Shown here piece after piece: positions 11,991 to 21,801 of a DNA stretch of 64,000 bases (positions are counted from its first letter, which is position 1; each line of letters begins with the position of its first letter). The stretch is taken from NCBI GenBank assembly GCA_963930655.1, contig OZ005619.1, positions 19,987,752-20,051,751 of the forward strand, written 5' to 3'. Made by a program: the position numbers and the translations under genes. This stretch comes from Myrica gale. Taxonomy: Eukaryota > Streptophyta > Magnoliopsida > Fagales > Myricaceae. The notes below the pieces were generated by a model. The model saw only the letters and a list, made by a program, of their open reading frames with translations. It made no database searches and had not been told where the DNA came from.

Positions 11991-13880
11991 ATTAGTGATT
12001 ATATTATATCAAATGGAGTTGCATTTCAATGAATTCTAGAGTTTGGTAGCACAAATTTTGAAAGAAAAAAAAAATTAAGACATTAAAAAAAGGAAGATGT
12101 GAATACAGAAAACAAGTCGAAGGCAAGCATACGTGAAGCACATGATTATACAAATTAAAAAAGAAAAAAAAAAAGAAGAACATGAATGCCAAGGTCAAGG
12201 ACCACACACGCAACCGCCAACAGGTGGACAGCAAAACTTAGGACAGAAGAAGGAATCAGCAAAACCATGGTGCTGTATTAACGTGCAACAGATGTTGTCG
12301 TACTCCTGAGTCATCCCTCGAAGCCATACTGTACGCTTCCCTTGGACGCCCACCAATCAATCCGATGTCTTTGGCCGGGACCTTCTGTTCAAGGCCCAAC
12401 GTGTTTCCCAACAGGAGGTAATGGAATAGTTTTATAGACCTTTTAACTTTACCTGCTGGTTTTCAATTGGCGTATCTTCTTAGATCAGTACGAAAGAAAC
12501 AGAGGAGTTAAGCACATCGTTGGCGGCTCCCACCCAGAGTTTGTCTCTTCTATTGACTGATGGCAGAGTTTGGCTTTTGTTCCAAGCACGAAGTACTCCA
12601 TATATCACAAAAACAAATAAACCGTCCAGCGCTTAGTAAAACAAAATAAAAAATAAACCGTCCAGCAGCCCAAAACAGAGAAGAAAAGAGAAAAAATTTC
12701 CCAGAAACGCGTCAAAGAGGGTACTTGACAAGGCATTTGAGGGGTTTATTTTTTTCTTTGCACAGCAGCTCCAGTCAAACGAAATTCGTCACAATTGGGG
12801 CCTGCTCGCCGGAACATCACTACTGTCTGTTAGGTCCCAAGATACTAACTGCACACTGTTTCCTTACGAAAACGAAAATAAAAAACTGCAATATTAAAAG
12901 GCAGGACGTCGACCAACTCTTCTCATGCGCCAGGCTCACAATCGAGGCATTTGGTGCCCACACCAACTCGAGTGTGACCAGCAAATGACATGACTTGAGA
13001 GGGAGGGAGTAGTATAAGTTGGTGATAACTTTAAAAACTTTAAAATTTAAGTACTTCTTCGAAGTATCCAGCTTTAAATTTATGTAATATACTTGTATTT
13101 AGTCAATCTTTTTGGGATTTGAAGGTCCCAGTACCATAACTTAATCTTTCTTTGCCCAGTCAATACAATTATTTGCTCTGCAATCAAATGCCCTTGCTGT
13201 CCAATTATCCATGCCCAGGGATTCTTATTAAGATAATTCCTTATGGCAGGTTAGGGTGGAACCTGACTCATATTAAACTCTTTTAGTACACTATTTTCAT
13301 CATATCCCTCGAAAGTTCCTTTTCACCAAATGATTGTATCTGAAGTCATAATTGTGAACTTTTAATTAAAATTAATATTTTCTGTGAGCCCAAAGAAAAT
13401 ATGTACCTTATGATCTCTCCCATGTTCCTAAACGGGGCCTTATTAGTCTCCATAGCCAGAGGGATGTTGGAAGCTATTTGAGGTTCAGGCCCAAACCGAC
13501 CTAAACCGAAGCCGATTTTTGCTTTGTTTTTTCTAGAACAAATTTTGCTTCCAGAATCCAGATTTCCGAACCGTCCAAAAAACAAAAGTAAAGAAAGTAC
13601 GAGGGTTTCTGACAGACCAACCTTAACAAGTTGTAGAAGTCACCCCAGCCGTAATAGTGGAACTGAATTGCGAAGTCTATGGGAAATCAGGTTTGGAAGA
13701 TCTTAAAAAGGGGAGAAAACAAGGTCAAAATGCCAATAACTACGTAAATCCAAAAAAAAAATCCCGTAGCGGCAGAGCCTAATCGCATTTCTTGACCAGG
13801 AAAGGGGTAATCTAAATGTACCAAAGTGCACCCACAACGTGGCGGCATGAAAGTTGGCTGTGGAATTGATCAGCCCAATT
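11991..13880. other. Intergenic region upstream of the ADF gene, no gene recognised
   Basis: It holds A-rich runs near 12065 and 12160 and several unrelated short frames (for example 12725-12988 plus) without domains or splice context. The proximal part presumably contains the ADF promoter; I could not single out a TATA box with confidence. The segment at 13480-13570 (AAACCGACC-type motifs) may be transposon debris. Confidence 0.4.
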
Positions 13881-14090
13881 AAAGAAAAGCTAAACAGAGA
13901 TGGTTTCCACCACAAAGATCTCTCCCATTCCCCACCACCTCTCTTTTACTCCCCTTGAAAAGACCCCAATTCTCGTGCCCCTACCAAAACCTGGGGCTGC
14001 TCTTCGTTTCAGATCACTCAGTCCCTCTCTTTTCTCTGTTCTACTTTTCCTTGTCAAATTTCCAAAAGGGTCATCTCTCATCCGAGGAAC

Positions 14091-14931
14091 ATGGTATGCT
14101 TCTTAAACCTCTGTAGCTAAATTTGATCATTATCTATGGAATTGTTCTTATGTGTGAAGCTAATTAACATGCGGATTATAGGATGGAAAACACAAGCATG
14201 TCATTGATCTGCCTTGCTTTTTCCTCTGATATTGTTCAATGGAAATGTGTTTTTTTGTCGATACATTCTATTCATAATCTGCATTGGCACCATCAATGGC
14301 CTAATGGGTTTAATAAATTGTCTCTTAAAATCTTCTCAATGCTGGCTATTTAAGAAGAAAAAACTGATCCTTCCACTCTCTTCCCTGCAATCATTTATAC
14401 AGGCAAATGCGTCGTCTGGGATGGCCGTGCATGATGAATGCAAGCTCAAGTTTCTGGAACTAAAAGCAAAGAGAAACTATCGGTTCATCGTTTTTAAGAT
14501 CGAGGAGAAGATCCAACAGGTGATAGTAGAGAAACTAGGGAGTCCCGAGGAGACGTACGATGATTTCGCTGCCTCAATGCCGGAGAATGAGTGCCGTTAT
14601 GCCGTCTTTGATTTTGACTTCACAACCCCAGAAAATTGCCAGAAAAGCAAAATCTTCTTCGTCGCATGGTAAGTTTGTATGCGCACGTGAGCTTTCAATT
14701 AGCAGCATCTATCATCTGCAATTTCTGTGATCCAGTGTCTCTACTCAGTCTATATTTTTCTCAACGTCCTGTCTACATAGGTCACCAGATACGTCCAGGG
14801 TGAGGAGTAAGATGCTTTACGCAAGCTCGAAGGACCGGTTCAGGAGGGAGCTGGACGGGGTTCAAGTGGAGTTGCAAGCAACAGACCCAAGCGAGATGAG
14901 CTTGGACATCATTAAAGGGCGAGCTCTCTAG
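14091..14931 (+). CDS. ADF: Actin-depolymerising factor, ADF7/ADF10-like (3 exons, 139 aa)
   Basis: Exons are 14091-14093, 14403-14668 and 14781-14931. The first exon is just the ATG, followed by GTATGC; plant ADF genes characteristically have their first intron directly after the start codon. Splice phases match and the total is 140 codons including TAG. The protein begins [18 protein letters not shown] and contains [47 protein letters not shown] and a C-terminal DIIKGRAL, spanning the whole ADF-H fold. Ser6 is the conserved regulatory phosphorylation site, and the [10 protein letters not shown] helix contacts actin. Role known for the family: severing and depolymerising actin filaments. The [17 protein letters not shown] and SEMSLDII features resemble the pollen-expressed ADF7/ADF10 subclass more than ADF1-4. 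Subclass placement is inference. Confidence 0.95.
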
Positions 14932-15427
14932 ATCATCATCATATATAGCAACGGCAGCTTTCATATTCGCCATAAACTTTGGTCTTTCCCTACTGTTGAT
15001 TGAACAGTGAGCTATTCCTCTTTTCAGTTCATTGCTTTCTCACCTGATGTTTGTTTGGAATTCGAATCTCAACGTCTGGTCATGACATTTCAAGTTATAT
15101 ACATTCTTCTGATAAAGTCGGCACATCTTGGGTTTTCTTGGATACCATTTCAGAACTCGAAGGCAGGTTCACAAGAGTTTTTTGTTCTATTTTTTGTTTT
15201 TTGTGGCTTTGTTTTGCATAGTAACATGTATGACCTTCATATCATTTTCTTCTAGTTTTCTTGTACCTAATAATATTTTAAGTATTGCTGTTTATTTTCC
15301 AAGGCATTAGTTGGGTCCGTCCACCTAGTTTTTTTTAAAGTAAGGATAAAAATAACTAAAGAATACATAGGACAAGATACAATAAAGATCGAGAAACTAT
15401 AAAATCAAAGAAAATTGAGGCTACGAA
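14932..15427. other. ADF 3' flank
   Basis: This presumably contains the ADF 3' untranslated region; AATAAT- and AATATT-type signals lie near 15270. No other gene is visible, and the overlapping plus-strand frames at 15007-15310 have no recognisable content. Confidence 0.4.
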
Positions 15428-15630
15428 GGGGATGTTTGAAGGTGAAAATTTTGAGTATTGAGGTTTGAGAAATATTATAAAGTAAAGATATGTTACGAGA
15501 GTTGGTGAAAAAGTAAAGAGAAAGAAGATTTTTAATAAGTATTATAATAATAAAAAATTATGTGGTGAATTTTTGATGATTAAACTCAAATATTTGAGCC
15601 CAAATATTTGGGCACCAAACATACCCGAAG
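15428..15630. mobile_element. MITE family A-related copy
   Basis: It starts GATGTTTGAAGGTGAAAATT and ends CCAAATATTTGGGCACCAAACATAC, so the termini are inverted. The interior has GAGAAATATTATAAAGTAAAG and TAATAAGTATTATAATAATA. Close relatives lie at 53438-53662 (opposite orientation) and 56209-56352. It is non-coding. Confidence 0.6.
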
Positions 15631-15809
15631 AGAGGCTAGCAGGATCCAAAAAAGATAGATAGAGCCACAAATACTCCATGATAAGCTGAGAGAGCGGGTG
15701 ACATGAAACAATAGACTATAGCTACCGCCTACTGGAACCACTTGGGTGCTAATAACTGAGAACTGAGGCAACGACAGCCTAGAGGCGACGCAACAAAGCC
15801 TACAAGGGT

Positions 15810-16447
15810 ACAAGGGTAAGGGTGAGTAAAAATTGATTCCATTTTCGATTCCGGAAATTTCGTTCTAGTAACGACATATATCGGAACAAGAAATCATTTT
15901 TGAGAATTTTTGGAATCAAAACCGGAACAAAAAATTCTGGCAAAATTACTGGAATTTTTCAGTTTCTATTTCTCTAAAAAAATAAAATAAAAATAGTGCT
16001 CAAAATAAAGTATAACATATGTAATTTGATTGAATGTTTATTTTAGAATCTAGATTTTAGATGGAAATTTTATATTTATTGCTAATTTATTATGAATAAA
16101 TAAATTTTTTTGAAATTTTTCATTTCGATTTTTTTTTTAAAAATAGGGCTTAAAATAAAGTGTAACATATGATGAGTACCAAATTTATTTTAGAATCTAG
16201 ATTTTGGTCAAAAGTTTATATTTATTATTAATTTACAATGAATAATAGAAAAATCTTCCAAAAATTCAGTCCAAAAATATTTCTAGCTCGTTAGGGCCCC
16301 AAAAAAATATCTAAAAAAGCTCATATGCCAAACCGGAATTTTCGGTTCCAATTTCGGAAATTCCGGTATTTAATTGCATTTCGGTGAATATTATAATGGA
16401 ATTGGAATTGGTCATTCCGGTTATATCTGTTTCGATACTCACTCCAG
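15810..16447. mobile_element. Probable non-autonomous TIR element rich in TTCCGG motifs
   Basis: Left GGGTGAGTAAAAATTG and right CGATACTCACTCC form imperfect inverted ends. Subterminal GATTCCGGAAATTTCG and TTTCGGAAATTCCGG are mirrored. The interior carries a roughly 100-base direct repetition (GGGCTTAAAATAAAGTGTAAC against GTGCTCAAAATAAAGTATAAC, near 16000 and 16150). No transposase frame and no clear target duplication. Confidence 0.45.
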
Positions 16448-16943
16448 ATCTACGACACCATCCTTGTCCGGCGGGCCACCTCTTGCTCTTGGATCTGACG
16501 CGCCTGGTGTGTCCTCCATTTGGGGCTGCACACAACAGGACCGAATTTGCGGTCTGAAAACTAGACTGGAAATCCGGTTGTTCAGCCCTACCTCCATTTT
16601 TGGCCTAGTTTCTCCTTTGTGGGCCGTTTTGTTGCAGATGTTCATTTGGGTCCTCCATTTTCGGCGACGGTATACACCGTTCTAGGTGGATTTGTGTGGT
16701 GCCCCGGGTCTTTGGACCCGGGTTGTGTTGGTGGATCGGTGGACCCAGTTAGGTGCGACCTTGTGGCCTGTTGCGATCGGACCTTTTTGGCCCTTAGGTT
16801 GGTTGTTCTGGCCCTTCGGGCCTTTGTAAAAGTTGTAGTGGATCTTTGTGCCCCGTCTGAAGTCTCCGGCCATGGTTGGTTCCGAACTCAACGCTTGTAC
16901 TCTCCTTTCATGTGAAATGCATTCCACCTTTGCTTAGAAAAAA
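16448..16943 (+). mobile_element. Probable 3' fragment of a LINE-type retroelement
   Basis: A GC-richer block ends in CCACCTTTGCTTAG followed by ten A's (to about 16943). The TTGCTTAG plus poly(A) end matches the 3' end of the truncated insertions at 17532 and, with one change, 18001. Short frames here do not resemble reverse transcriptase. No target duplication was recognised, and the boundary with the following GC-rich block (16944-17345) is uncertain. Confidence 0.45.
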
Positions 16944-17345
16944 AAAAGCAAGCCCCCAGAGCCAAAGCAACGGAAGCAAAGACAAGGCACCCAACGGGCC
17001 AAAACAAAAACAAAAAACGAAAAACACCGCCCTCAGAGGGAGGAAAGGCCGCAAAACATGGCCTAAGGCTGCAAGCTATGGCGGCGCGTGGGTGCCACGC
17101 GCGCACCCACGCGCCGCTGGAAAATTCTGGATGGGAGTAGATTGGGACACCCCGAGGTGCTAGATCTGTCTAGGGGAGCGGTGCCTCGAAAGATAGCCGG
17201 AAAAGGCCCCGTGCAAGGCACCCGTAGGTTTCTGAAGTCGAATATAATGCTTGTTTCAGAGAATGGAGAAGTCCTATCCAAAGTCCAAACCCAACCCAGA
17301 CGGCAGACACCGAAGTTGTTGTCATCCTGATTTTCCTTAAGAAGT
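16944..17345. other. GC-rich block of unknown origin between LINE fragment and GT90 gene
   Basis: It contains a striking palindrome around 17082-17115 (GGCGGCGCGTGGGTGCC followed by GGCACC-type inverse and GCGCACCCACGCGCCGC). Composition differs sharply from the AT-rich neighbourhood, suggesting retroelement 5' leader or other inserted DNA. No domain was recognised in any frame. Confidence 0.35.
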
Positions 17346-17531
17346 TCGTGGCCACAGCAAGATGTAGCTGTAATGGATATTCATCATATAAGTACTGGAT
17401 TAATCCTCATTTGGGAACTATCCCAGAGCCCAAATGGAAAATATCGATATCAAATTATCAATACATACAACAGAGGACTTCTATGCTCTACATTTGAAGA
17501 CAAAACACAAATACAGATAAGGAAGGCCCTT

Positions 17532-17550
17532 GCTTAGAAAAAAAAAAAAA
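17532..17550 (+). mobile_element. Nineteen-base retrotransposition scar with 16-base target duplication
   Basis: GCTTAG plus 13 A's is inserted between perfect direct repeats GATAAGGAAGGCCCTT (17516-17531 and 17551-17566). This is an extreme 5' truncation of a poly(A) retroelement; its six non-A bases match the 3' end of the LINE-like fragments nearby. It lies about 50 bases past the GT90 stop, probably in its 3' untranslated region. Confidence 0.8.
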
Positions 17551-17600
17551 GATAAGGAAGGCCCTTATTAATTCTCTGCTTTTTGTTTCTTTCCTAATAA

Positions 17601-20600
17601 TCATTCGCCGGAATCCCAAGTCTCCTCGTTATACCTTCTGAGGACAATGGTTTCAAGATCTGGAAGATCATATGGAGGAGGCAATGTGCATGGAAGTGTA
17701 TCCTTAGGGGACTTAACCATGGACTCCACCATTAACCCCTGCACTAAACCCCTCTCAGGACATGCCGTTGATTCTGAACAAACCTCGACCGCTTTTGGAG
17801 GAATCGTGGGTTTATATCTCAAGAGCTTTGCGTATTCTGTAAGCGAGTGAAACATGAAATCGTACACGAATTCTATACTCATATTCTCCTGCGTGAATCT
17901 GCTTGCGGCTTCTCCGATAGCTTTTGCCTGGTGGAAAGTTGACCACAAACATGTTTAACTGATAATTTACGATTATTCGGTTGCTTTAAGTGGGTCAGAG
18001 GGTTGCTCAGTGGGCTTGCAATGCCAATTTAGTGGGGGATATCCCTCTCTCATGTATCCCTGCTACTGTTTTTTTGAGCGACAATCCATGGTTTCCCCAT
18101 GAATTGTTTGTTCCTTTATGTTTATCTTTACTTAGAAAAAAAAAGTGGGTCAGAGACAAAGAGAGAGCTGGTTTACCTTTTCAGGGTGAGCGTTGCCCCA
18201 ATCAACGGCAAACTTAATATCTTTGCACATATTTGTGGCTCTGATGGGCCAGTAGTGCTTCAATGCCACCAAGCTTCTTGTGAAGAAGTCGAAGTTCTTG
18301 GGAATAATTAGCAAGGTCATGGAATCGCAAGCTAAAATGTATTTCTCACTCACGGACCATGCCCTTCCTTCTATGTAAATTTTGTACCTTCATTTGTAGC
18401 AGAATCAAACGAAACAGAAAAACTGTCACAAAAATGGAGCAAAAGCAATTTGTTGTGAAAAAGTGAAGAAATTTAATCTTTACCTGTGGGTGCATTGATC
18501 TTCTAGTTTTGAGTTCTTGAATCCATGTTCAGTCGCTACCCTCCAGTCCTGCATACGAAAAGTCAATGTCTCCAAATTTCTGTCATAATGTCTCCAAATC
18601 ACATGAAAAATCCGGTGATCATGGTACAAAATGAAGGTATCATGATCTGTTTATTTGCATTTCCAAAAAGTTGGCAACGAGAACAGAGGTTCAGGATAAC
18701 AAAACTTGTGCACCCATAAAAATCTTGAATTACTCTGACCAATATTCAAAATTAACAAATTTTATGACCACTGAGATTGAAAGGATATACTTAAGAAGCT
18801 AAAGAAGATTAATGACAGCAACTAAATGAAGCACAAACACAGTGGAATTTACTTGTTTATACAGGCGAGCCTTCCAGTCATGTGTCCAAGTGGGGCTGCA
18901 CGACATGAGGGCTCCTCTAAGTGCAGAGACAGTTGGGTTTCCTTTCCAAAATGCGTAGGGCTGTCTATCCTCCCACTTGATCCTGTTGTTGGCTTCTTTA
19001 ATGGCCTTCGATGTAGCCGTCCATGGCCTTAAATTGACTTCAGGCCTACCAGATAAGAGACGTATTAAAATATAGAACAGAAGGGAAGGAATCTCAGCCT
19101 TTCCATGGCAGACACAAACCCACCCATCCCAAAGTAGACCCCACCCTGTACACAAATTAGTCTTTCGACCGGAGTGGAAAGTAATTTGGAGGAGGCTTTA
19201 CCAACCCCAGAAGCTCCAATCAGGGAAGACAATGTCTAGCGTCTCATCGTCTGCACAATAGTGGAACAGCGGTGGCGGCTGCTTGGCATGACTTCCTTTG
19301 TAGTTACTCTTCATGATCAGCGGCATGTCTCCACAATTGAACATCAGATCCAAATCAGGTATCTTCCCCGGGTAAACCCTCAGAAGTTGCAAGATCCCCC
19401 ATATGGTGGACAAGTCCCTGGTTTGAAATGACCGCCTGTATGTCTCAATATAAGCCTTTCCCTTAAGAATCACTAGCCTAAAATCTGCAAAATCTTTTCC
19501 GCTCTCTACCAAGTCTCTTGTGATTCCCGTACGCTTCCACGGCCGTAGATCTTCGTGGATCCACCTGGTGTAGTCTGGACACGCCACTGGGTTTGATTCC
19601 TTGACCTCAAACGTCGTAGGGTAATTGGGTGGGCATCTTAAGTTCCCAGTGGAGCAGTTGAGTGGGTACTCAATTTTGACAGGCATAGGGGACTCGGCAG
19701 GGGACTGGACAGGGGACACTTCGTGGCGTGGTGCTGGAGAAGTACTAACTGGCCTGAAGAAGTAGTCACCTGCCATTACATACTGAGGAAGAAAGAGAAA
19801 TGAATGTAAAGAGGTCTTCAGATTGAAATTGAAATCAGATCATTGTATTTCAGGCAACAGGTTAGTTCTGAAAGCAACCAAATCTACTTCTGTGAATCAG
19901 AAATCAATTCATGATCACTGTTATTGACTTTTGGCGAAAGCTTATACAATGGGATAACTCCTCCAACAATCTGTTTTCAGGCACTTAATTAGGAGATCTC
20001 TAGAACACTGTTTTGTGCTGAAATATAACTTGATTTGAGTTGAGAGAACTTTTAGAATTCCAGTGCATCAATATTTTCACCTAATTTAAAGTGCCTACCA
20101 AATATGATATGTCCCCAAGGCCTTTTAGAAATCTATCTTTTGTTTTTTATTTCCAAGGAAGTTGTAATTAAAATATAACGAAAGCATATCTTAATTCTTT
20201 CTCGAAGGGTGGGTCGACCAATACTATACACGGAAAGATAACATCTCGATCTAAAACTGGTTGGAGTGAAAACCATATGAAATGAACTCACATGAGGTCG
20301 TAAAAGAAACATGAAAAGAGTTCCAGCATGTTGTAGTTGGCCTCGGGAACATGACAAGCACCTAAGCACGCGCCGGCCTACCTATGGACCTTCGGAATTA
20401 ACATAGGAAAAGATGGAGAACAACGGCCTGAGGGACTTACAACATCATTCCAATATACGAAGACGGCGACGACGATGCTGATAAAGAAGATGATGATAGC
20501 GGTGGCGGAGACCCATCTCTTCCCCGGAGACCCGAAGAAAGAACCACACAAACCAGGTCCTCTTGACGAAGAACTGGGGGCCGACTGAGGTTCAGGTCCC

Positions 20601-20602
20601 AT
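17601..20602 (-). CDS. GT90 (CAP10/DUF821) family glycosyltransferase, O-glucosyltransferase rumi-like, 6 exons, 512 aa
   Basis: Exons on the minus strand: 20441-20602, 19202-19782, 18853-19045, 18484-18548, 18177-18387, 17601-17927. All introns are GT-AG, phases match, and the total is 513 codons with stop. It is a type II membrane protein: short cytosolic N-terminus, one membrane span at residues about 31-50, then a Ser/Pro stem and the catalytic domain. Family blocks visible: CSTGNLRCPPNYP, CPDYTRWIHEDLRPW, LMFNCGDMPLIMK, FPDWSFWGWPEVNLRPW, YAFWKGNP, YIEGRAWSVSEKYILACDSM, KFAVDWGNAHPEKAKAIGE and a C-terminal PPPYDLPDLE. Length is typical for the plant family. Known: GT90 includes animal POGLUT/rumi and fungal CAP10, acting in the secretory pathway; plant substrates are mostly unresolved, so donor and acceptor here are unknown. 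A LINE scrap sits in intron 5 and a broken exon-6 copy lies at 24.4-25.0 kb. Confidence 0.94.
18001..18142 (+). mobile_element. 5'-truncated LINE fragment in GT90 intron 5
   Basis: About 142 bases ending ACTTAG plus poly(A), flanked by direct repeats AAGTGGGTCAGAG (17988-18000 and 18143-18155). It makes up more than half of the 249-base intron and lies antisense to the gene. The target duplication and A-tail show target-primed reverse transcription. It shares its terminal sequence with the 17532 scar. Confidence 0.8.
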
Positions 20603-21229
20603 TAGATTGTGACAGCAACCTCAAAATTTCTCTCTTTTCTGTCTAAGAATACTTTGTGGCTGTGCTATCCATTGAACGAAGTTGTTCTCTGGTACTGGTT
20701 TTGTAAAAGTCTTAGACTTATCTTTCTTCGTCCCTCATACAGCAAGTCAGCAACAATTAAAGTCCGCCCGTTTTTCAGTGCCCCACAGGAAAGCAATATG
20801 ATTTGTCTAATGAACTAACGAGGAACTATTACCAAACAAGTCGTTGTCATGATCCGAATTAATCGAAGAGCTCTCCCATGCCAGTACCATTTCTTCAGAC
20901 TTGAGTAGTAGTCATTTGTATAAAGGTCAATTCCAACAAGTGGCTACTAGGAAGAAAATTTGTATACGTTAACGGAACTGGTCATGTGTAGAAAGGCCAA
21001 TGTATCGTTATGGCTAGAGAGCTGAGTTTAGTTGTCGCGCTTAACTATGAAAACAGCCCAAGTTTCATGGAGGCTAACAAATGAAGCATAATAGCTGCTG
21101 TGCAGCCTAAGCATCGGCAATAATAGATGAACGTGCAGCCATGGCTAAGCAGCTCAAGTCTTGTTGAAGGAACTTCAAGCTAGCATCCTAGAATTGATAT
21201 CTGAGTCGACATAACATCAGGGCATCAGG
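20603..21229. other. GT90 5' flank
   Basis: This is the presumed promoter and leader of the GT90 gene (minus strand). No other gene is visible. I could not assign a TATA box reliably. The 69-codon plus-strand frame at 20609-20818 has no recognisable content. Confidence 0.35.
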
Positions 21230-21796
21230 TGTTAGAATTATGTGCCCTCGATAACCAAATTGATTAATCCGGTCCTAATATCTAATATGAAATATAGTAT
21301 GGTGGAAAGAATTAATTGTATGTAAAATGGGCATATTTGCAATAATCTCAAAATTCCAGGGGTCAATTACAATATGTTGATGAACTTGATTGTAATTAGT
21401 AGAAGCCCTAATTGTATTAGAAGAAGAGTTCTTCAGTGTTATCCTACTGCTGGAATTTGAGATCCTTAAGGATCCTATTTCATGCTCTTTCTAGGGTTTT
21501 TCCAAGGCCTATAAATATAATTGTTATATTCAAGGGGTTGGCCATCAGAACCTATTAGGGAAATCCCGATAACGAGAGAGTGACATAAATCCCTTAGGAG
21601 ACAACATATCTGAGTTGCTGTTCTGAATTGCTGGAGCTTTGGATTGGATCCTAAAACGACTTAAGGTTTGTAGGTTCCTATATTCCTCTCTAAGGTATGG
21701 AATCGAATTCAAAATTGTAATCATAATCTTGGTGGATGTTTTGTTGAAAACATGTTATTTGTTTATAGTTTAATTCTGCATATATATAAACTATCA
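21230..21796 (+). mobile_element. Solo LTR, 567 bp
   Basis: It starts TGTTAGAATTATGTGCC, ends AAACTATCA, and is bounded by a perfect 5-base duplication TCAGG (21225-21229 and 21797-21801). A plus-strand promoter motif CCTATAAATATAATTG lies near 21510, about half-way along, as expected at the U3/R boundary. No internal retrotransposon sequence remains, so it arose by LTR-LTR recombination. It sits about 630 bases upstream of the GT90 start. Confidence 0.8.
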
Positions 21797-21801
21797 TCAG
21801 G

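Noticed and set aside
16311-17355. Many overlapping short frames in the GC-rich block
   Set aside because: High GC lowers stop frequency. None shows a domain, splice structure or consistent frame.
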